Source: an uncultured Eubacteriales bacterium
Lineage (GTDB): Bacteria > Bacillota > Clostridia > Oscillospirales > CAG-272
Direction of reading: 5' to 3'
Length of the DNA: 64,000 nt
Assembly: GCA_934525675.1 (NCBI GenBank)
Contig: CAKSZH010000001.1
Location: forward strand, 310,001-374,000
Part shown: positions 42,970-53,128 of the stretch, piece by piece
Position numbering within the stretch: position 1 is the first letter of the stretch
Layout: each line of letters begins with the position of its first letter
Notes under the pieces: generated by a model
The model's input: the letters and a program-made list of their open reading frames with translations, nothing else
What the model was told of the DNA's origin: nothing
The model's database searches: none
Translations under genes and position numbers: made by a program

Positions 42970-45252
42970 ATGTCCTATCTTGTCATTGTGGAGTCGCCTT
43001 CCAAAGCGACAACCATCAAGAGCTATCTCGGCTCCAACTACAAAGTCATTGCGTCCAAGGGACACGTGCGCGATCTGCCCAAGAGCACGCTCGGTGTGGA
43101 TATCGAAAACGGCTTTGAGGCGCACTATATCAACATCCGCGGCAAGGGTGATCTCATCAAGGAGATCCGCAAGGAAGCCAAAGCGGCGACAAAAGTTTTT
43201 CTCGCAACCGACCCTGACCGCGAGGGAGAAGCGATTTCCTGGCATCTTGCCAATGCGCTCGGAATCCCCGAAGAAAAGACCCAGCGCGTCACCTTCAATG
43301 AAATCACCAAGAGCACGGTCAAGAGCGCGATCAAGGCGCCCCGCGAGATCGACATGAACCTGGTCAATTCCCAGCAGGCGCGTCGGATTCTTGACCGTAT
43401 CGTAGGATATAAACTCAGCCCCTTCCTTTGGAAGACGGTCAGAAGCGGACTCTCGGCAGGACGCGTTCAATCGGTAGCGACACGGATCATCGTAGAGCGC
43501 GAGGAGGAAATCCGCGCGTTCGTTCCTGCGGAATACTGGACCATTGAGGCGATGCTTGACGCAGGAGAGGGAAAGACCTTCGCGGTACATTTCTTCGGCG
43601 ACGAAAAGGGAAAACTGGATCTTTCAAACGAAGCGGATGCGATGAAGGTCGTTCACGCGGTGGACGGACAGCCGTTCCGTGTCAGCTCTGTCAAGCGTTC
43701 CACCAAGCATAAGTCGCCGGCACCGCCGTTCACGACTTCCACCATGCAGCAGGAAGCGTCGAGAAAGCTCGGTTTCCAGTCCCAGCGGATCATGCGCGTG
43801 GCGCAGGAGCTTTACGAAGGCGTGAATCTCGGCGCGGAAAACGGCGGCGTTCAGGGTCTGATTACCTATATGCGTACCGACTCGCTCCGTATTTCCGCAG
43901 AGGCGCAGGAGGCGGCAAGAAACTTCATTCTCGGCAAGTACGGAAATGAGTATTGCCCCGCGTCTCCCCGAAACTACAAAACCAAGGCGGGCGCGCAGGA
44001 CGCGCATGAAGCAATCCGTCCCTCCCGCGTGGAGCTGGAGCCGTCCCTTATCCGTAAATCGCTGACGCCGGATCAGTATAAGCTTTACAAATTGATCTGG
44101 GATCGGTTCGTATCCAGTCAGATGGAGTCCGCGACGCTTTCTGCCGTGTCCGCTGATTTCACGGCTTCCGGATATGTTTTCCGTGCAAGCGGATATACCG
44201 TAACATTCCCCGGCTATATGGCTGTTTACGAGTCAACAGAAGAGGCAAGTGCCGACGCGGACGAACGTAATGTGCGTATTCCTCCCGTCAAGGAGGGACA
44301 GATGCTCCCGTCCGAGGGGATCACGCCTGCAAAGCATTTCACCAAGGCTCCGCCGAGATACGACGAGGCGTCTCTGATCAAATTCCTTGAGGAAAAGGGA
44401 ATCGGCAGACCGAGCACTTACGCGCCGATTATTACCACCATCGTCACAAGAAATTACGTCAAACGTGACGGAAAAGCGTTGGTTCCCACCCCACTCGGCG
44501 AGGTGACGACCAAGCTGATGATTGACAACTTTGAACCGGTCGTCGATTACAAGTTCACCGCCAACATGGAGTCCAAGCTCGACAGCATCGCCGCGGGGAC
44601 GACCACCATGACGGCTGTCCTTTCGGATTTCTGGAAAGACTTTGAGAAAGAGCTGGAGGTTGCCGAAAAAAACATCGGAAAGGGGAGCGTAGAGGTTCCC
44701 GCCGAGGAAACCGATATCATCTGCGAAAAGTGCGGCAGCCGCATGGTCGTCAAGAACGGACGCTTCGGCAAGTTTGCCGCCTGCCCGAATTATCCGCAGT
44801 GCAAAAACACCAAGCCGCTTGTTCCCGTGCAGCCAACCGATGACGGCGAAAAGAAACCGGATGAGAAGAAGGCGGTTCCGGTGCCGGATATGAAGTGCGA
44901 GCTTTGCGGCGCGGATATGGTTCTGCGTACCGGTCGGTACGGCAGTTTCTATGCCTGCTCGCGCTATCCCGAATGTAAGTTTACCAAGCAGAAGGTCAAG
45001 TCCATCGGTGTTTCCTGTCCCAAATGCGGCGGGAACATCGTGGTCAAGCAGGGCAGAAATCATTCCGTTTTCTACGGTTGCGACAACTACCCGAAATGCG
45101 ATTTCTCTTCGTGGGATATGCCGACGGCGGAGAAGTGCCCCCGTTGCGGCGGAATGCTCTTCCGCAAGAAGGGCAAAGACCTGCTCGTCTGCCATGATAA
45201 GGACTGCGGCTACACCTGCGAGGCGCCTGCCGCCGACAAGGACGAGGCATGA
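42970..45252 (+). CDS. topA: DNA topoisomerase I with four zinc ribbons
   Basis: The 760-residue type IA topoisomerase relaxes negative supercoils. The Toprim domain (YLVIVESPSKATTIKSYLG, DPDREGEAISWHL) precedes the catalytic Tyr in TYMRTDSLRIS near residue 301. The C-terminus (about 580-750) has four Cys4 zinc ribbons, starting CEKCGSRM, CELCGADM, CPKCGGNI and CPRCGGML. The start is unambiguous after GGAGG. Confidence 0.96.
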   Translation: MSYLVIVESPSKATTIKSYLGSNYKVIASKGHVRDLPKSTLGVDIENGFEAHYINIRGKGDLIKEIRKEAKAATKVFLATDPDREGEAISWHLANALGIPEEKTQRVTFNEITKSTVKSAIKAPREIDMNLVNSQQARRILDRIVGYKLSPFLWKTVRSGLSAGRVQSVATRIIVEREEEIRAFVPAEYWTIEAMLDAGEGKTFAVHFFGDEKGKLDLSNEADAMKVVHAVDGQPFRVSSVKRSTKHKSPAPPFTTSTMQQEASRKLGFQSQRIMRVAQELYEGVNLGAENGGVQGLITYMRTDSLRISAEAQEAARNFILGKYGNEYCPASPRNYKTKAGAQDAHEAIRPSRVELEPSLIRKSLTPDQYKLYKLIWDRFVSSQMESATLSAVSADFTASGYVFRASGYTVTFPGYMAVYESTEEASADADERNVRIPPVKEGQMLPSEGITPAKHFTKAPPRYDEASLIKFLEEKGIGRPSTYAPIITTIVTRNYVKRDGKALVPTPLGEVTTKLMIDNFEPVVDYKFTANMESKLDSIAAGTTTMTAVLSDFWKDFEKELEVAEKNIGKGSVEVPAEETDIICEKCGSRMVVKNGRFGKFAACPNYPQCKNTKPLVPVQPTDDGEKKPDEKKAVPVPDMKCELCGADMVLRTGRYGSFYACSRYPECKFTKQKVKSIGVSCPKCGGNIVVKQGRNHSVFYGCDNYPKCDFSSWDMPTAEKCPRCGGMLFRKKGKDLLVCHDKDCGYTCEAPAADKDEA

Positions 45253-46562
45253 AAGAATATCTGAATGTTTACGGAGCCGGTCTTGCCGGCTCCGAAGCGG
45301 CGTATCAGGCGGCGAAGGCGGGAGTACCCGTCCGGCTTTTTGAGATGAAACCGGACAAATACACGGAGGCGCATCATTCGCCGTTTTTTGCGGAGCTGAT
45401 CTGCTCCAATTCGCTCCGTTCCGACCGTGTGACCAATGCGGTGGGGCTTCTCAAGGAAGAAATGCTCCGCATGGGATCCCTTATTATGGAGGCGGCGTAT
45501 GCGACCCGCGTTCCGGCGGGTTCTGCGCTTGCGGTGGACCGGGAAAAGTTTTCCCGGTATGTGACGGACAGGCTGACGGAGAATCCGGATATCGAGATCG
45601 TCAGGGAAGAGGTCACCTCTCTTGAACCCGATACCGTGACCGTCATCGCAACGGGACCGCTCACGTCCGGCGGTATGGCGGATTACATGAAAAACGAGCT
45701 TGGGTGCGACGGGCTGCATTTCTTTGACGCGGTCGCACCGATCGTTGATTTTTCCACAATCAATATGGACATTGCCTATTTCGCGTCCCGTTATGACAAG
45801 GGCGACGCGGACTATATCAACTGCCCGATGACAAAGGAACAGTATGACGCGTTTTACAACGCGCTGATCCATGCAAAAGAAGCGGAGCTGCACGATTTCG
45901 ACCGCGACCTCAAGGTGTTTGAGGGCTGTATGCCGGTCGAGGTCATGGCGAAACGCGGGTATGACACGCTCCGCTACGGACCGCTCAAGCCGGTCGGACT
46001 TGTTGATCCCCGAACGGGAAAGCAGGCTTATGCGGTGGTTCAGCTCCGCAAGGAAAACGCCGAGGGGACTATGTACAACCTCGTCGGATTCCAGACGCAT
46101 CTCACCTATCCCGAGCAAAAGCGGGTCTTCCGCATGATCCCGGGACTTGAGAATGCGGATTTTCTCCGCCTCGGTGTGATGCACAGAAACACCTATCTGC
46201 AATCGCCCGGATTTCTGAAGCCGGATTATTCCATGATCCGTCGTCCGGAGGTCTTTTTTGCAGGGCAGATGACGGGCGTGGAGGGGTACATCGAATCGGC
46301 AGGTTCCGGTTTTGTTGCCGGCGTCAACGCCGCAAGGCGTATCCGCGGGCTTTCCCCGATTGACTTTCCGGATACCACCATGATCGGTGCAATGGCGCAT
46401 TATGTCAGCCGCGGAGGGATCGGCAGTTTCGTGCCGATGAATGCAAACTTCGGTATCGTATCCCCGCTTCCGGAACGGGTGCGCGGCGGAAAAATCGCAC
46501 GGTACGAGGTGGTTGCCAAGCGCGCGCTCGATGCCGTGGAGCAGCTGAAAAGCGAGCTTTGA
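45249..46562 (+). CDS. trmFO: tRNA (uracil-54) methyltransferase TrmFO
   Basis: The 437-residue flavoenzyme uses methylenetetrahydrofolate to make ribothymidine 54 in tRNAs. The FAD motif GAGLAGSEAAYQAAKAG is at the N-terminus, followed by NSLRSDRVTNAVGLLKEEM and GQMTGVEGYIESAGSG. The start overlaps the topA stop codon as ATGA. The dprA-topA-trmFO order is conserved in Firmicutes. Confidence 0.96.
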   Translation: MKEYLNVYGAGLAGSEAAYQAAKAGVPVRLFEMKPDKYTEAHHSPFFAELICSNSLRSDRVTNAVGLLKEEMLRMGSLIMEAAYATRVPAGSALAVDREKFSRYVTDRLTENPDIEIVREEVTSLEPDTVTVIATGPLTSGGMADYMKNELGCDGLHFFDAVAPIVDFSTINMDIAYFASRYDKGDADYINCPMTKEQYDAFYNALIHAKEAELHDFDRDLKVFEGCMPVEVMAKRGYDTLRYGPLKPVGLVDPRTGKQAYAVVQLRKENAEGTMYNLVGFQTHLTYPEQKRVFRMIPGLENADFLRLGVMHRNTYLQSPGFLKPDYSMIRRPEVFFAGQMTGVEGYIESAGSGFVAGVNAARRIRGLSPIDFPDTTMIGAMAHYVSRGGIGSFVPMNANFGIVSPLPERVRGGKIARYEVVAKRALDAVEQLKSEL

Positions 46563-46585
46563 CGGTCGGCGGAGCATTCACCGTT

Positions 46586-46673
46586 GCGGTATCGCTTCCG
46601 CGGTACTGCAGAGTACGCGGGAGGAAAGCGCTACTGCATTTGATAAGCGCACTCCCGGGATACCGCTTTTTTG
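46586..46673 (+). terminator. Three-way-junction terminator
   Basis: The outer arms GCGGTATC and GATACCGC enclose two inner hairpins (CCGCGGTACT/AGTACGCGG at 46598-46620 and GCGCT.../...AGCGC at about 46628-46650), followed by TTTTTT. The shape is like a cloverleaf, but no tRNA features are present. Confidence 0.65.
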
Positions 46674-46739
46674 GCAAATAGAAATTATTCGTAAAAATAG
46701 AGGAGCGCAGGTGCGTTCCATATGGGAAAGGAGACGAAC

Positions 46740-47783
46740 ATGAGAATTATCGTTGATGCGATGAGCGGAGACCGCGCACCGGACGCTCAGCTTTGCGGCG
46801 TGTGCGATGCTTCCGCAAAATACCCGGGGCATTCTTTTGTATTGGTCGGAGACCGGGAGGTCTTCCGGGAACGCGCAAAGGCGCTCGGACTGGACATCTC
46901 CGCGTTTGAGATCGTTCACACGGATACGGTCATCACCATGGAGGACGACCCCATGTGTGTGACACGCGGAAAGAAGGATTCCTCCATGTCTGTGGGACTT
47001 CGCCTCCTTGCCGAGGACAAAGGGGATGCGTTTGTCAGCAGCGGCAACACCGGTGCCCTGTTTACCGGAGCGACCCTGATCGTCCGCAAGATCCGCGGCG
47101 TACAGAGACCGTCCATCGGCGCCATTCTGCCGCTTGCGAATCCGACGCTTCTTCTTGACTCCGGTGCAAATCTTACCGTGACGGACGAGCAATATGAACA
47201 GTTTGCCGTTATGGGCTCTTCCTATATGAAATACGTCATGAAGCTGTCCGATGTCCGTGTCGGACTGCTCAACAACGGGACTGAAGCGCACAAGGGAACA
47301 GAGGCTGTGATTGCCGCAAATGAGAGGCTTGCACGGTGCGGGGAGATTCACTATGTCGGGAATGTCGAAGCCGGAATGGCAACTGCCGGCGCGTGTGACG
47401 TACTGGTTTCCGACGGGTTTAACGGCAACATATTCCTCAAAACCGTGGAAGGAAGCGGAAAACTGCTCCTCGGTGAACTGAAAAAGGCGTTTCTTTCCGG
47501 TATGTCCGGCAAGGTCGCCGCACTGCTTATGAAAAAACAGCTTACTGCACTCAAGTGCCGTTTTGATGCACGTGAACATGGCGGAGCACCGATCCTCGGT
47601 GTGAAAAAGCCTGTCATCAAGGCGCACGGCTCGTCCGACCGTCTGGCGTTTGCCAACGCGATCCGGCAGGCGATCTCTTATGCCGAAAGCGGAGCGATCG
47701 ACGCGATTGCCGGATCTATGGCGGAATTTGCCGCAAGAAAAAATGCAGAAAAGACAAAAGAATCTTCGGAGGAGCAAGGATGA
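46740..47783 (+). CDS. plsX: Phosphate acyltransferase PlsX
   Basis: The 347-residue enzyme converts acyl-ACP to acyl-phosphate for phospholipid synthesis. It starts MRIIVDAMSGDRAPDAQLCG and contains SSGNTGALFTGATLIVRKI and HGSSDRLAFANAIRQA, all typical of PlsX. The ATG at 46740 follows GGAAAGGAG. It overlaps rnc as ATGA. The acpP gene often found between plsX and rnc is absent. Confidence 0.95.
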   Translation: MRIIVDAMSGDRAPDAQLCGVCDASAKYPGHSFVLVGDREVFRERAKALGLDISAFEIVHTDTVITMEDDPMCVTRGKKDSSMSVGLRLLAEDKGDAFVSSGNTGALFTGATLIVRKIRGVQRPSIGAILPLANPTLLLDSGANLTVTDEQYEQFAVMGSSYMKYVMKLSDVRVGLLNNGTEAHKGTEAVIAANERLARCGEIHYVGNVEAGMATAGACDVLVSDGFNGNIFLKTVEGSGKLLLGELKKAFLSGMSGKVAALLMKKQLTALKCRFDAREHGGAPILGVKKPVIKAHGSSDRLAFANAIRQAISYAESGAIDAIAGSMAEFAARKNAEKTKESSEEQG

Positions 47784-48499
47784 GTGTATTACCGCTTGCC
47801 GTTACGGAACTGGAAGACCGGATCGGTTATCATTTCAAAAACCGGGAGTACCTTGAGCGTGCCTTGACTCACTCGTCTTATTCCAATGAGCAGGGGCTTC
47901 CGAACCACCATCTGCTTTGCAACGAACGTCTGGAATTTCTCGGCGATTCGGTGCTGTCCATCCTCACGAGCGAATATTTGTTTGAGACCTACCGCGATTG
48001 TCCGGAAGGGGATCTGACGCGGATGCGCGCCGACCTTGTGTGCGAGAGGGCGCTTTCCAAGTACGCCGGCGTGATCGGGCTCGGGGACTTTCTGAAGCTC
48101 GGTAAGGGCGAGGACAAGAACAACGGCAGACAGAATAAATCCATTGTCGCCGACGCGTTTGAAGCACTGCTTGCCGCGATGTATCTGGATGCGGAGGAAG
48201 GAGCAAAGGAAACGGTTTCCCGTTTTCTGCTTCCGTTTATCAAAGAAGAACTGGAGCATATGACCTTCGGCACGCTCGGTGACAACAAGACCCTGCTTCA
48301 GCAGTTTGTGCAACAGTCCGAGGGCGATCTCCTCGAATATGTGACCGTGGATGAAAAGGGTCCCGACCACCGCAAGGTGTTTACGGTCGAGGCGCGTCTC
48401 AACGGCGAAATGATCGGGCGCGGTGTAGGCAGGACCAAACGGGAGGCGGAGCAGTCCGCCGCCGGAGCGGCACTTGCACTCTTTGATATCCGGCACTGA
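47780..48499 (+). CDS. rnc: Ribonuclease III
   Basis: The 239-residue endonuclease cuts double-stranded RNA. The catalytic signature NERLEFLGDSVL is present, with the second acidic patch in DAFEALLAAMYLD, and a double-strand-binding domain occupies about 165-235. It is co-transcribed with plsX and smc, a common arrangement. Confidence 0.96.
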   Translation: MSVLPLAVTELEDRIGYHFKNREYLERALTHSSYSNEQGLPNHHLLCNERLEFLGDSVLSILTSEYLFETYRDCPEGDLTRMRADLVCERALSKYAGVIGLGDFLKLGKGEDKNNGRQNKSIVADAFEALLAAMYLDAEEGAKETVSRFLLPFIKEELEHMTFGTLGDNKTLLQQFVQQSEGDLLEYVTVDEKGPDHRKVFTVEARLNGEMIGRGVGRTKREAEQSAAGAALALFDIRH

Positions 48500-48573
48500 C
48501 CGGGATAATCAGGATGTGATCCGTCACGGAATGGGCGGACCGACAGAATCAGGAATGAGCCGGAGGAAACAAG

Positions 48574-51500
48574 GTGTACTTAAAATCAATTGAACTACAG
48601 GGCTTCAAGTCCTTCCCGGACAGATCCAAACTGACGTTCGACCGGAGCGGCAACCGTACCGACGAAGCGGGCGTGACCGTCATCGTCGGACCGAACGGAA
48701 GCGGCAAATCCAACATTGCGGATGCCATGCGCTGGGTGCTCGGTGAAGTGTCCAAAAAGACGCTCCGGAGCAGCAAAATGGAGGATGTCATTTTCGGCGG
48801 TGCGGACAGCCGCAGACCAATGGGCTATGCCGAGGTCTCCGTGACCTTTGACAACTCATCGGGGGTCGGAAGACTGGACTGCAACTACGATGAGGTCACG
48901 GTCACAAGACGGTATTTCCGTTCCGGTGACAGTGAATATTATATCAACCGCCGCGCCGTCAGACTCCGTGATATTTACGAGCTTTTCATGAATACCGGTA
49001 TCGGCAGAGACGGGTATTCCATCATCGGTCAGGGGCGGATTGCGGAGATCATTTCCCAGAAGAGCGACGAGCGCAGAAGCATTTTTGAGGACGCATCTGG
49101 CATTGCGAAATACCGCAGCCGCAAGGATGAAGCGGAGCGCAAGCTGCAGGCGACCGACGACAACATGACCCGCGTCATGGATATTTTCGCCGAGGTCGAG
49201 GCGCAGATCGGACCGCTCGAAAAAGAAGCGGAAAAGGCGCGCCGCGCCATTGACCTGCTTGAGAAGAAGAAGCAGGCGGACATCTCGCTCTGGCTCTATG
49301 ATACCGAAAAGCTCCGTGCGGAACTGACCGCGGCAGAGGAGAACTATACCCATTCCGGGTACGATATGCAGAATATCGAGGATGTTCTCCAGTCGCTTGC
49401 GACGCAGACAGAGCGTCTTCTGGAAGCGTCCAAGGGAGCAAAGGAAGCGTCCAACGAACTGCTTGCAAAGATTCAGGCGCAGACCGAAGCCAACCACAAA
49501 CTGGACAACGAGTACCGCGTGACCGAGAACAACATCGGACATACCAAAGAACTGATTGCCACGGCGGAGGGTGCCATGCAGAGCACCGACAAATCCGTGG
49601 AACGCGAACTGACCGAGTGCGGTACGCATGCTGACCGTATTTCCGCTCTGGAGGCGGAGGCTGCACAGGTTGCCGCCTCCCGCGAAAGAATGGAAGCGGA
49701 GCGCAAGGGAGAAGCGGAACGCGCGGAGCATCTTGCGGACACCGTTGCCGAAGCGCTCGGAAACATCCGTGCGGCGGAAGCGGAGCAGACCGATGTGCGT
49801 GTGCGTATCTCCGTGCTGGAAAACGCAAAGACGGATGACCACGACAAATCTTCCGCGATTCTCACGGAAGTGGCGGGTTACCGTAACATTGCGGCAGAAC
49901 TTGACAAGAAAATCAAGGACAAGGAAGCATCGGTTGCGTCGTATGACGCGCAGATCGGAGAGATCGACGAATCCGCCGCAATGATCGCCGCGTCGGCGGA
50001 GGCTAAGAAAGCCGAGCTGGAGGAAGCCGAAACCAGGCTCAACAATTCCCGCCTGCGGGTGCAGTCGGCAGAGCAGAAGATCGCAACCTTCCGCGCAATG
50101 GAAGAAAACTTTGAAGGCTATTCCGGCGCGGTGAGATATGTCATGAACCGCTATGCCGAGGGCAAGATCACCGATCGGAACGGTGCGCCGTGCGGGACCG
50201 TGTTCGGTCCGCTCTCGCAGCTCATCACGGTCGACCCCAAGTATGTGGTGGCACTGGAGACCTCCCTCGGGATGAATCTTCAGCACATTGTGGTGGAGGA
50301 CGAAGAGACCGCAAAAGCGGCAATGTTTGCCCTCAAACGCGGAGAGGCGGGCAAGGCGACCTTCTTCCCGCTGACCGCCATGTCCCCGCGCACCGAAACG
50401 CCCGAAATGAAGCAGGCAAAGGGATACGCCGGATACGTCGGCGTCGCGGATGAACTGATTACCTGCGACCCGAAATTCCGGAATGTCATTTCGTCCCTGC
50501 TCGGACACACACTGATTTTTGATACCATTGACCACGCAAACGTCATGGCGCGCGGCGTTCGCTTCAGGGTGCGGGTCGTCACGCTTGACGGTCAGCAGAT
50601 CAACGCGGGCGGTTCCTTTACCGGCGGTTCGGTCCGTCAGGGCGGCGGTATGCTGTCCCGCGCGGGCGAGATCAAGCGCCTGGAAGAGGAACTGGAAACG
50701 CTGAATAAGATGCTTCGTTCTTACGAAACAGAGCGCGCGAAACTGGAAGCGGAATACCGCGACGCAAACGACAGCCGTGCGTCCGGCGAAGAAAAGAAGG
50801 GAATCCTTCAGATGCTGCGCGGCGAGGAAGTCGCGGAGCTGGAGCAATTGAAGGCAAAGAGCGACGCGAACCGCACCCTGCTTGAAAAGCTGGAAGCGGA
50901 CAGCAAGAAGCTCATCGAAATGCGTGCGCAGTACGAGGATGATCTGGCAACCCTCTTTGCGAACGCAAAGGAACTGGAAACCCGAGTCGGTGAATTGACC
51001 GCGTTCCGCGTGAAGACCGAAGAGGATCGCCAGGATGCTCTGGATGCGGTCGCCGAATACGACCGGAAGCTGACCGAACTGCTCATCCGTTCCAGTGAGA
51101 TTCAGAAGGACATCGACACAGAACGTACCCTGCTTGCTTCGGCGGAGGACCGGATCTCTGCGTACCGCTCCGACAAGGATACTCAAAAGGAGCGTATCCG
51201 CCAGCTGAATTCCCAGCTTGACGCGATGGCGCAGTTCATCAAGGACAACCGAGAAGAGTTTTCGGACGGCGAAAAACAACTTGCCGAACTCAACCGCAAG
51301 CGCAACGAGGTGGAAAGCGGTAACTCGGAGTTTGAGAAGAAGCTGTCTGATCTGACCGAGCGTACCCGCCAGAAAAACGAAGAAAAAGAGCGGATCGTCA
51401 CCGAGCATACCAAGAACGAAGCAAAGCTCGCGCGGCTCCGCGAGCGCCAGGACGCGCTGTCTTCCTCTCTCATGGAGGAACACGGGCTGACCCGCGCCGA

Positions 51501-52248
51501 CGCGCTGAAGCTCGGCTATCCGCAGGTGACCGCAGAAACCCGCGCCGAGGTGTTCCGCACCCAGACCGAGTGCAAGAACAAGCTCCGCGCGATCGGAAGC
51601 GTCGATCTGGACGCGGTATCCAAGTATGACGAGCTCAAGACACGGTATGACTATATGAAGGGGCAGATCGAAGATCTGACCCGTGCCAAGGAAGAATTGA
51701 CAGGGATTATTTCCGATCTGGAAACCAACATGAAGGAAGCGTTTGTCAGGGCGTTCGATCAGATCAACGAGAACTTCAACAAGACCTTCTCGGAGTTGTT
51801 CGGCGGCGGAAGCGCGGAGTTGTCTCTGTCCGATCCCGAAAACGTACTGGAATCCGGCATTGAGATCAAGGCGGCACCTCCCGGCAAGATCATCAAGAAC
51901 CTGATGCAGCTTTCCGGCGGCGAGCAGTCTTTTATCGGCGTGGCGCTGTTCTTTGCAATCTTACAGGTCAATCCGACGCCGTTCTGTATCCTTGACGAGA
52001 TCGAAGCGGCGCTGGATGAGGTCAACGTCGAACGTCTGGCGCAGTACATCAAGCGATATTCGCACGGTACGCAGTTCATCATGATCTCACACCGCCGCGG
52101 TACCATGGCGGCGGCAGACCGGCTGTACGGCGTAACCATGCCCGAGCACGGCATTTCCAAGGTGCTGACGCTCGATATCAATCAGATTTCCAAGGAGAAA
52201 GGGGACGACTGGGATGGCATTTTTGGACAAATTGAAAGCGGGTCTTAA
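48574..52248 (+). CDS. smc: Chromosome segregation protein SMC
   Basis: The 1224-residue condensin ATPase has Walker A GPNGSGKSN near residue 35, long coiled coils on both sides of a hinge (about 510-680), and the C-terminal signature LSGGEQSFIGVAL with Walker B CILDEIEAALDE. A loop of about ten residues (DRSGNRTDEAG) is inserted just before the Walker A. It works with ScpA and ScpB encoded on the other strand. GTG start at 48574 after CGGAGGAA. It overlaps ftsY by 35 bases. Confidence 0.96.
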   Translation: MYLKSIELQGFKSFPDRSKLTFDRSGNRTDEAGVTVIVGPNGSGKSNIADAMRWVLGEVSKKTLRSSKMEDVIFGGADSRRPMGYAEVSVTFDNSSGVGRLDCNYDEVTVTRRYFRSGDSEYYINRRAVRLRDIYELFMNTGIGRDGYSIIGQGRIAEIISQKSDERRSIFEDASGIAKYRSRKDEAERKLQATDDNMTRVMDIFAEVEAQIGPLEKEAEKARRAIDLLEKKKQADISLWLYDTEKLRAELTAAEENYTHSGYDMQNIEDVLQSLATQTERLLEASKGAKEASNELLAKIQAQTEANHKLDNEYRVTENNIGHTKELIATAEGAMQSTDKSVERELTECGTHADRISALEAEAAQVAASRERMEAERKGEAERAEHLADTVAEALGNIRAAEAEQTDVRVRISVLENAKTDDHDKSSAILTEVAGYRNIAAELDKKIKDKEASVASYDAQIGEIDESAAMIAASAEAKKAELEEAETRLNNSRLRVQSAEQKIATFRAMEENFEGYSGAVRYVMNRYAEGKITDRNGAPCGTVFGPLSQLITVDPKYVVALETSLGMNLQHIVVEDEETAKAAMFALKRGEAGKATFFPLTAMSPRTETPEMKQAKGYAGYVGVADELITCDPKFRNVISSLLGHTLIFDTIDHANVMARGVRFRVRVVTLDGQQINAGGSFTGGSVRQGGGMLSRAGEIKRLEEELETLNKMLRSYETERAKLEAEYRDANDSRASGEEKKGILQMLRGEEVAELEQLKAKSDANRTLLEKLEADSKKLIEMRAQYEDDLATLFANAKELETRVGELTAFRVKTEEDRQDALDAVAEYDRKLTELLIRSSEIQKDIDTERTLLASAEDRISAYRSDKDTQKERIRQLNSQLDAMAQFIKDNREEFSDGEKQLAELNRKRNEVESGNSEFEKKLSDLTERTRQKNEEKERIVTEHTKNEAKLARLRERQDALSSSLMEEHGLTRADALKLGYPQVTAETRAEVFRTQTECKNKLRAIGSVDLDAVSKYDELKTRYDYMKGQIEDLTRAKEELTGIISDLETNMKEAFVRAFDQINENFNKTFSELFGGGSAELSLSDPENVLESGIEIKAAPPGKIIKNLMQLSGGEQSFIGVALFFAILQVNPTPFCILDEIEAALDEVNVERLAQYIKRYSHGTQFIMISHRRGTMAAADRLYGVTMPEHGISKVLTLDINQISKEKGDDWDGIFGQIESGS

Positions 52249-53119
52249 GAAAACCAAGGACGCGCTGTTCGGAAAAGTACATGATCTGCTCTCGAATTTC
52301 GTCAGAGTGGATGAAGATATGCTGGAGGAGCTGGAGGAGCTTCTGATTTCGGCAGATGTCGGTGTCAGTGCGACCGAGGAGATCATTGACGAGCTCCGCG
52401 ACCGTATCAAGGACGGCAGGCTCAAAGAAAAGGATCAGGTCGTCACGGCGCTGCAGGAGATCCTGACCGACATGATCGGCGAGGGTGAACCGCTTTGTCT
52501 TGACACCAAGCCCTCCGTGATCCTTGTCATCGGCGTCAACGGTGCGGGCAAAACCACCTCGATCGGCAAAATCGCAAACCGCCTGAAGAAGAGCGGCAAA
52601 AAGGTGGTTGTCGCGGCGGCGGATACCTTCCGCGCGGCGGCGATTGATCAGCTCGGTGTATGGTGCGACCGGGCGGGAGTGGATATGATCCGCCAGAATG
52701 AGGGCTCCGACCCGGCGGCGGTCGTGTTTGACGCGATTCATTACGCCGTCAACAACAAGGCGGATGTCCTTATGATCGACACGGCGGGAAGGTTGCAGAA
52801 CAAGGTCAACCTGATGAACGAGCTTGCCAAAATCAACCGCGTCATTGACCGCGAGCTGCCCGGTGCTTCGCGCGAAAACCTGCTCGTGCTTGATGCAACG
52901 ACGGGGCAGAATGCAATCCTGCAGGCAAAGGAATTCCGCAATGCGGCAGCGATCACGGGGCTTGTGCTCAACAAGCTGGACGGCACCGCCAAGGGCGGAA
53001 TCGTGCTTTCCATCAAGCATGAATTGAATATTCCCGTCAAGTTCATCGGCGTCGGCGAAAAGATCGACGATATGCAGGAATTTTCCGCGGACGATTTCGT
53101 CAAAGCTCTGTTTGAATAA
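52214..53119 (+). CDS. ftsY: Signal recognition particle receptor FtsY
   Basis: The 301-residue GTPase docks SRP-ribosome complexes at the membrane. It has the NG domain with GVNGAGKTTSIGKIA, DTFRAAAIDQL and DTAGRLQNKVNLMNEL. The acidic A domain of longer FtsY proteins is absent, as in many Firmicutes. The start overlaps the smc end, which implies coupled translation. Confidence 0.96.
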   Translation: MAFLDKLKAGLKKTKDALFGKVHDLLSNFVRVDEDMLEELEELLISADVGVSATEEIIDELRDRIKDGRLKEKDQVVTALQEILTDMIGEGEPLCLDTKPSVILVIGVNGAGKTTSIGKIANRLKKSGKKVVVAAADTFRAAAIDQLGVWCDRAGVDMIRQNEGSDPAAVVFDAIHYAVNNKADVLMIDTAGRLQNKVNLMNELAKINRVIDRELPGASRENLLVLDATTGQNAILQAKEFRNAAAITGLVLNKLDGTAKGGIVLSIKHELNIPVKFIGVGEKIDDMQEFSADDFVKALFE

Positions 53120-53128
53120 GGAGATACT

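Noticed and set aside
46586..46673. tRNA gene before plsX
   Set aside because: The fold looks like a cloverleaf, but there is no T-loop GTTC, no D-loop pattern and no anticodon arm of the right size; a T-run follows directly.
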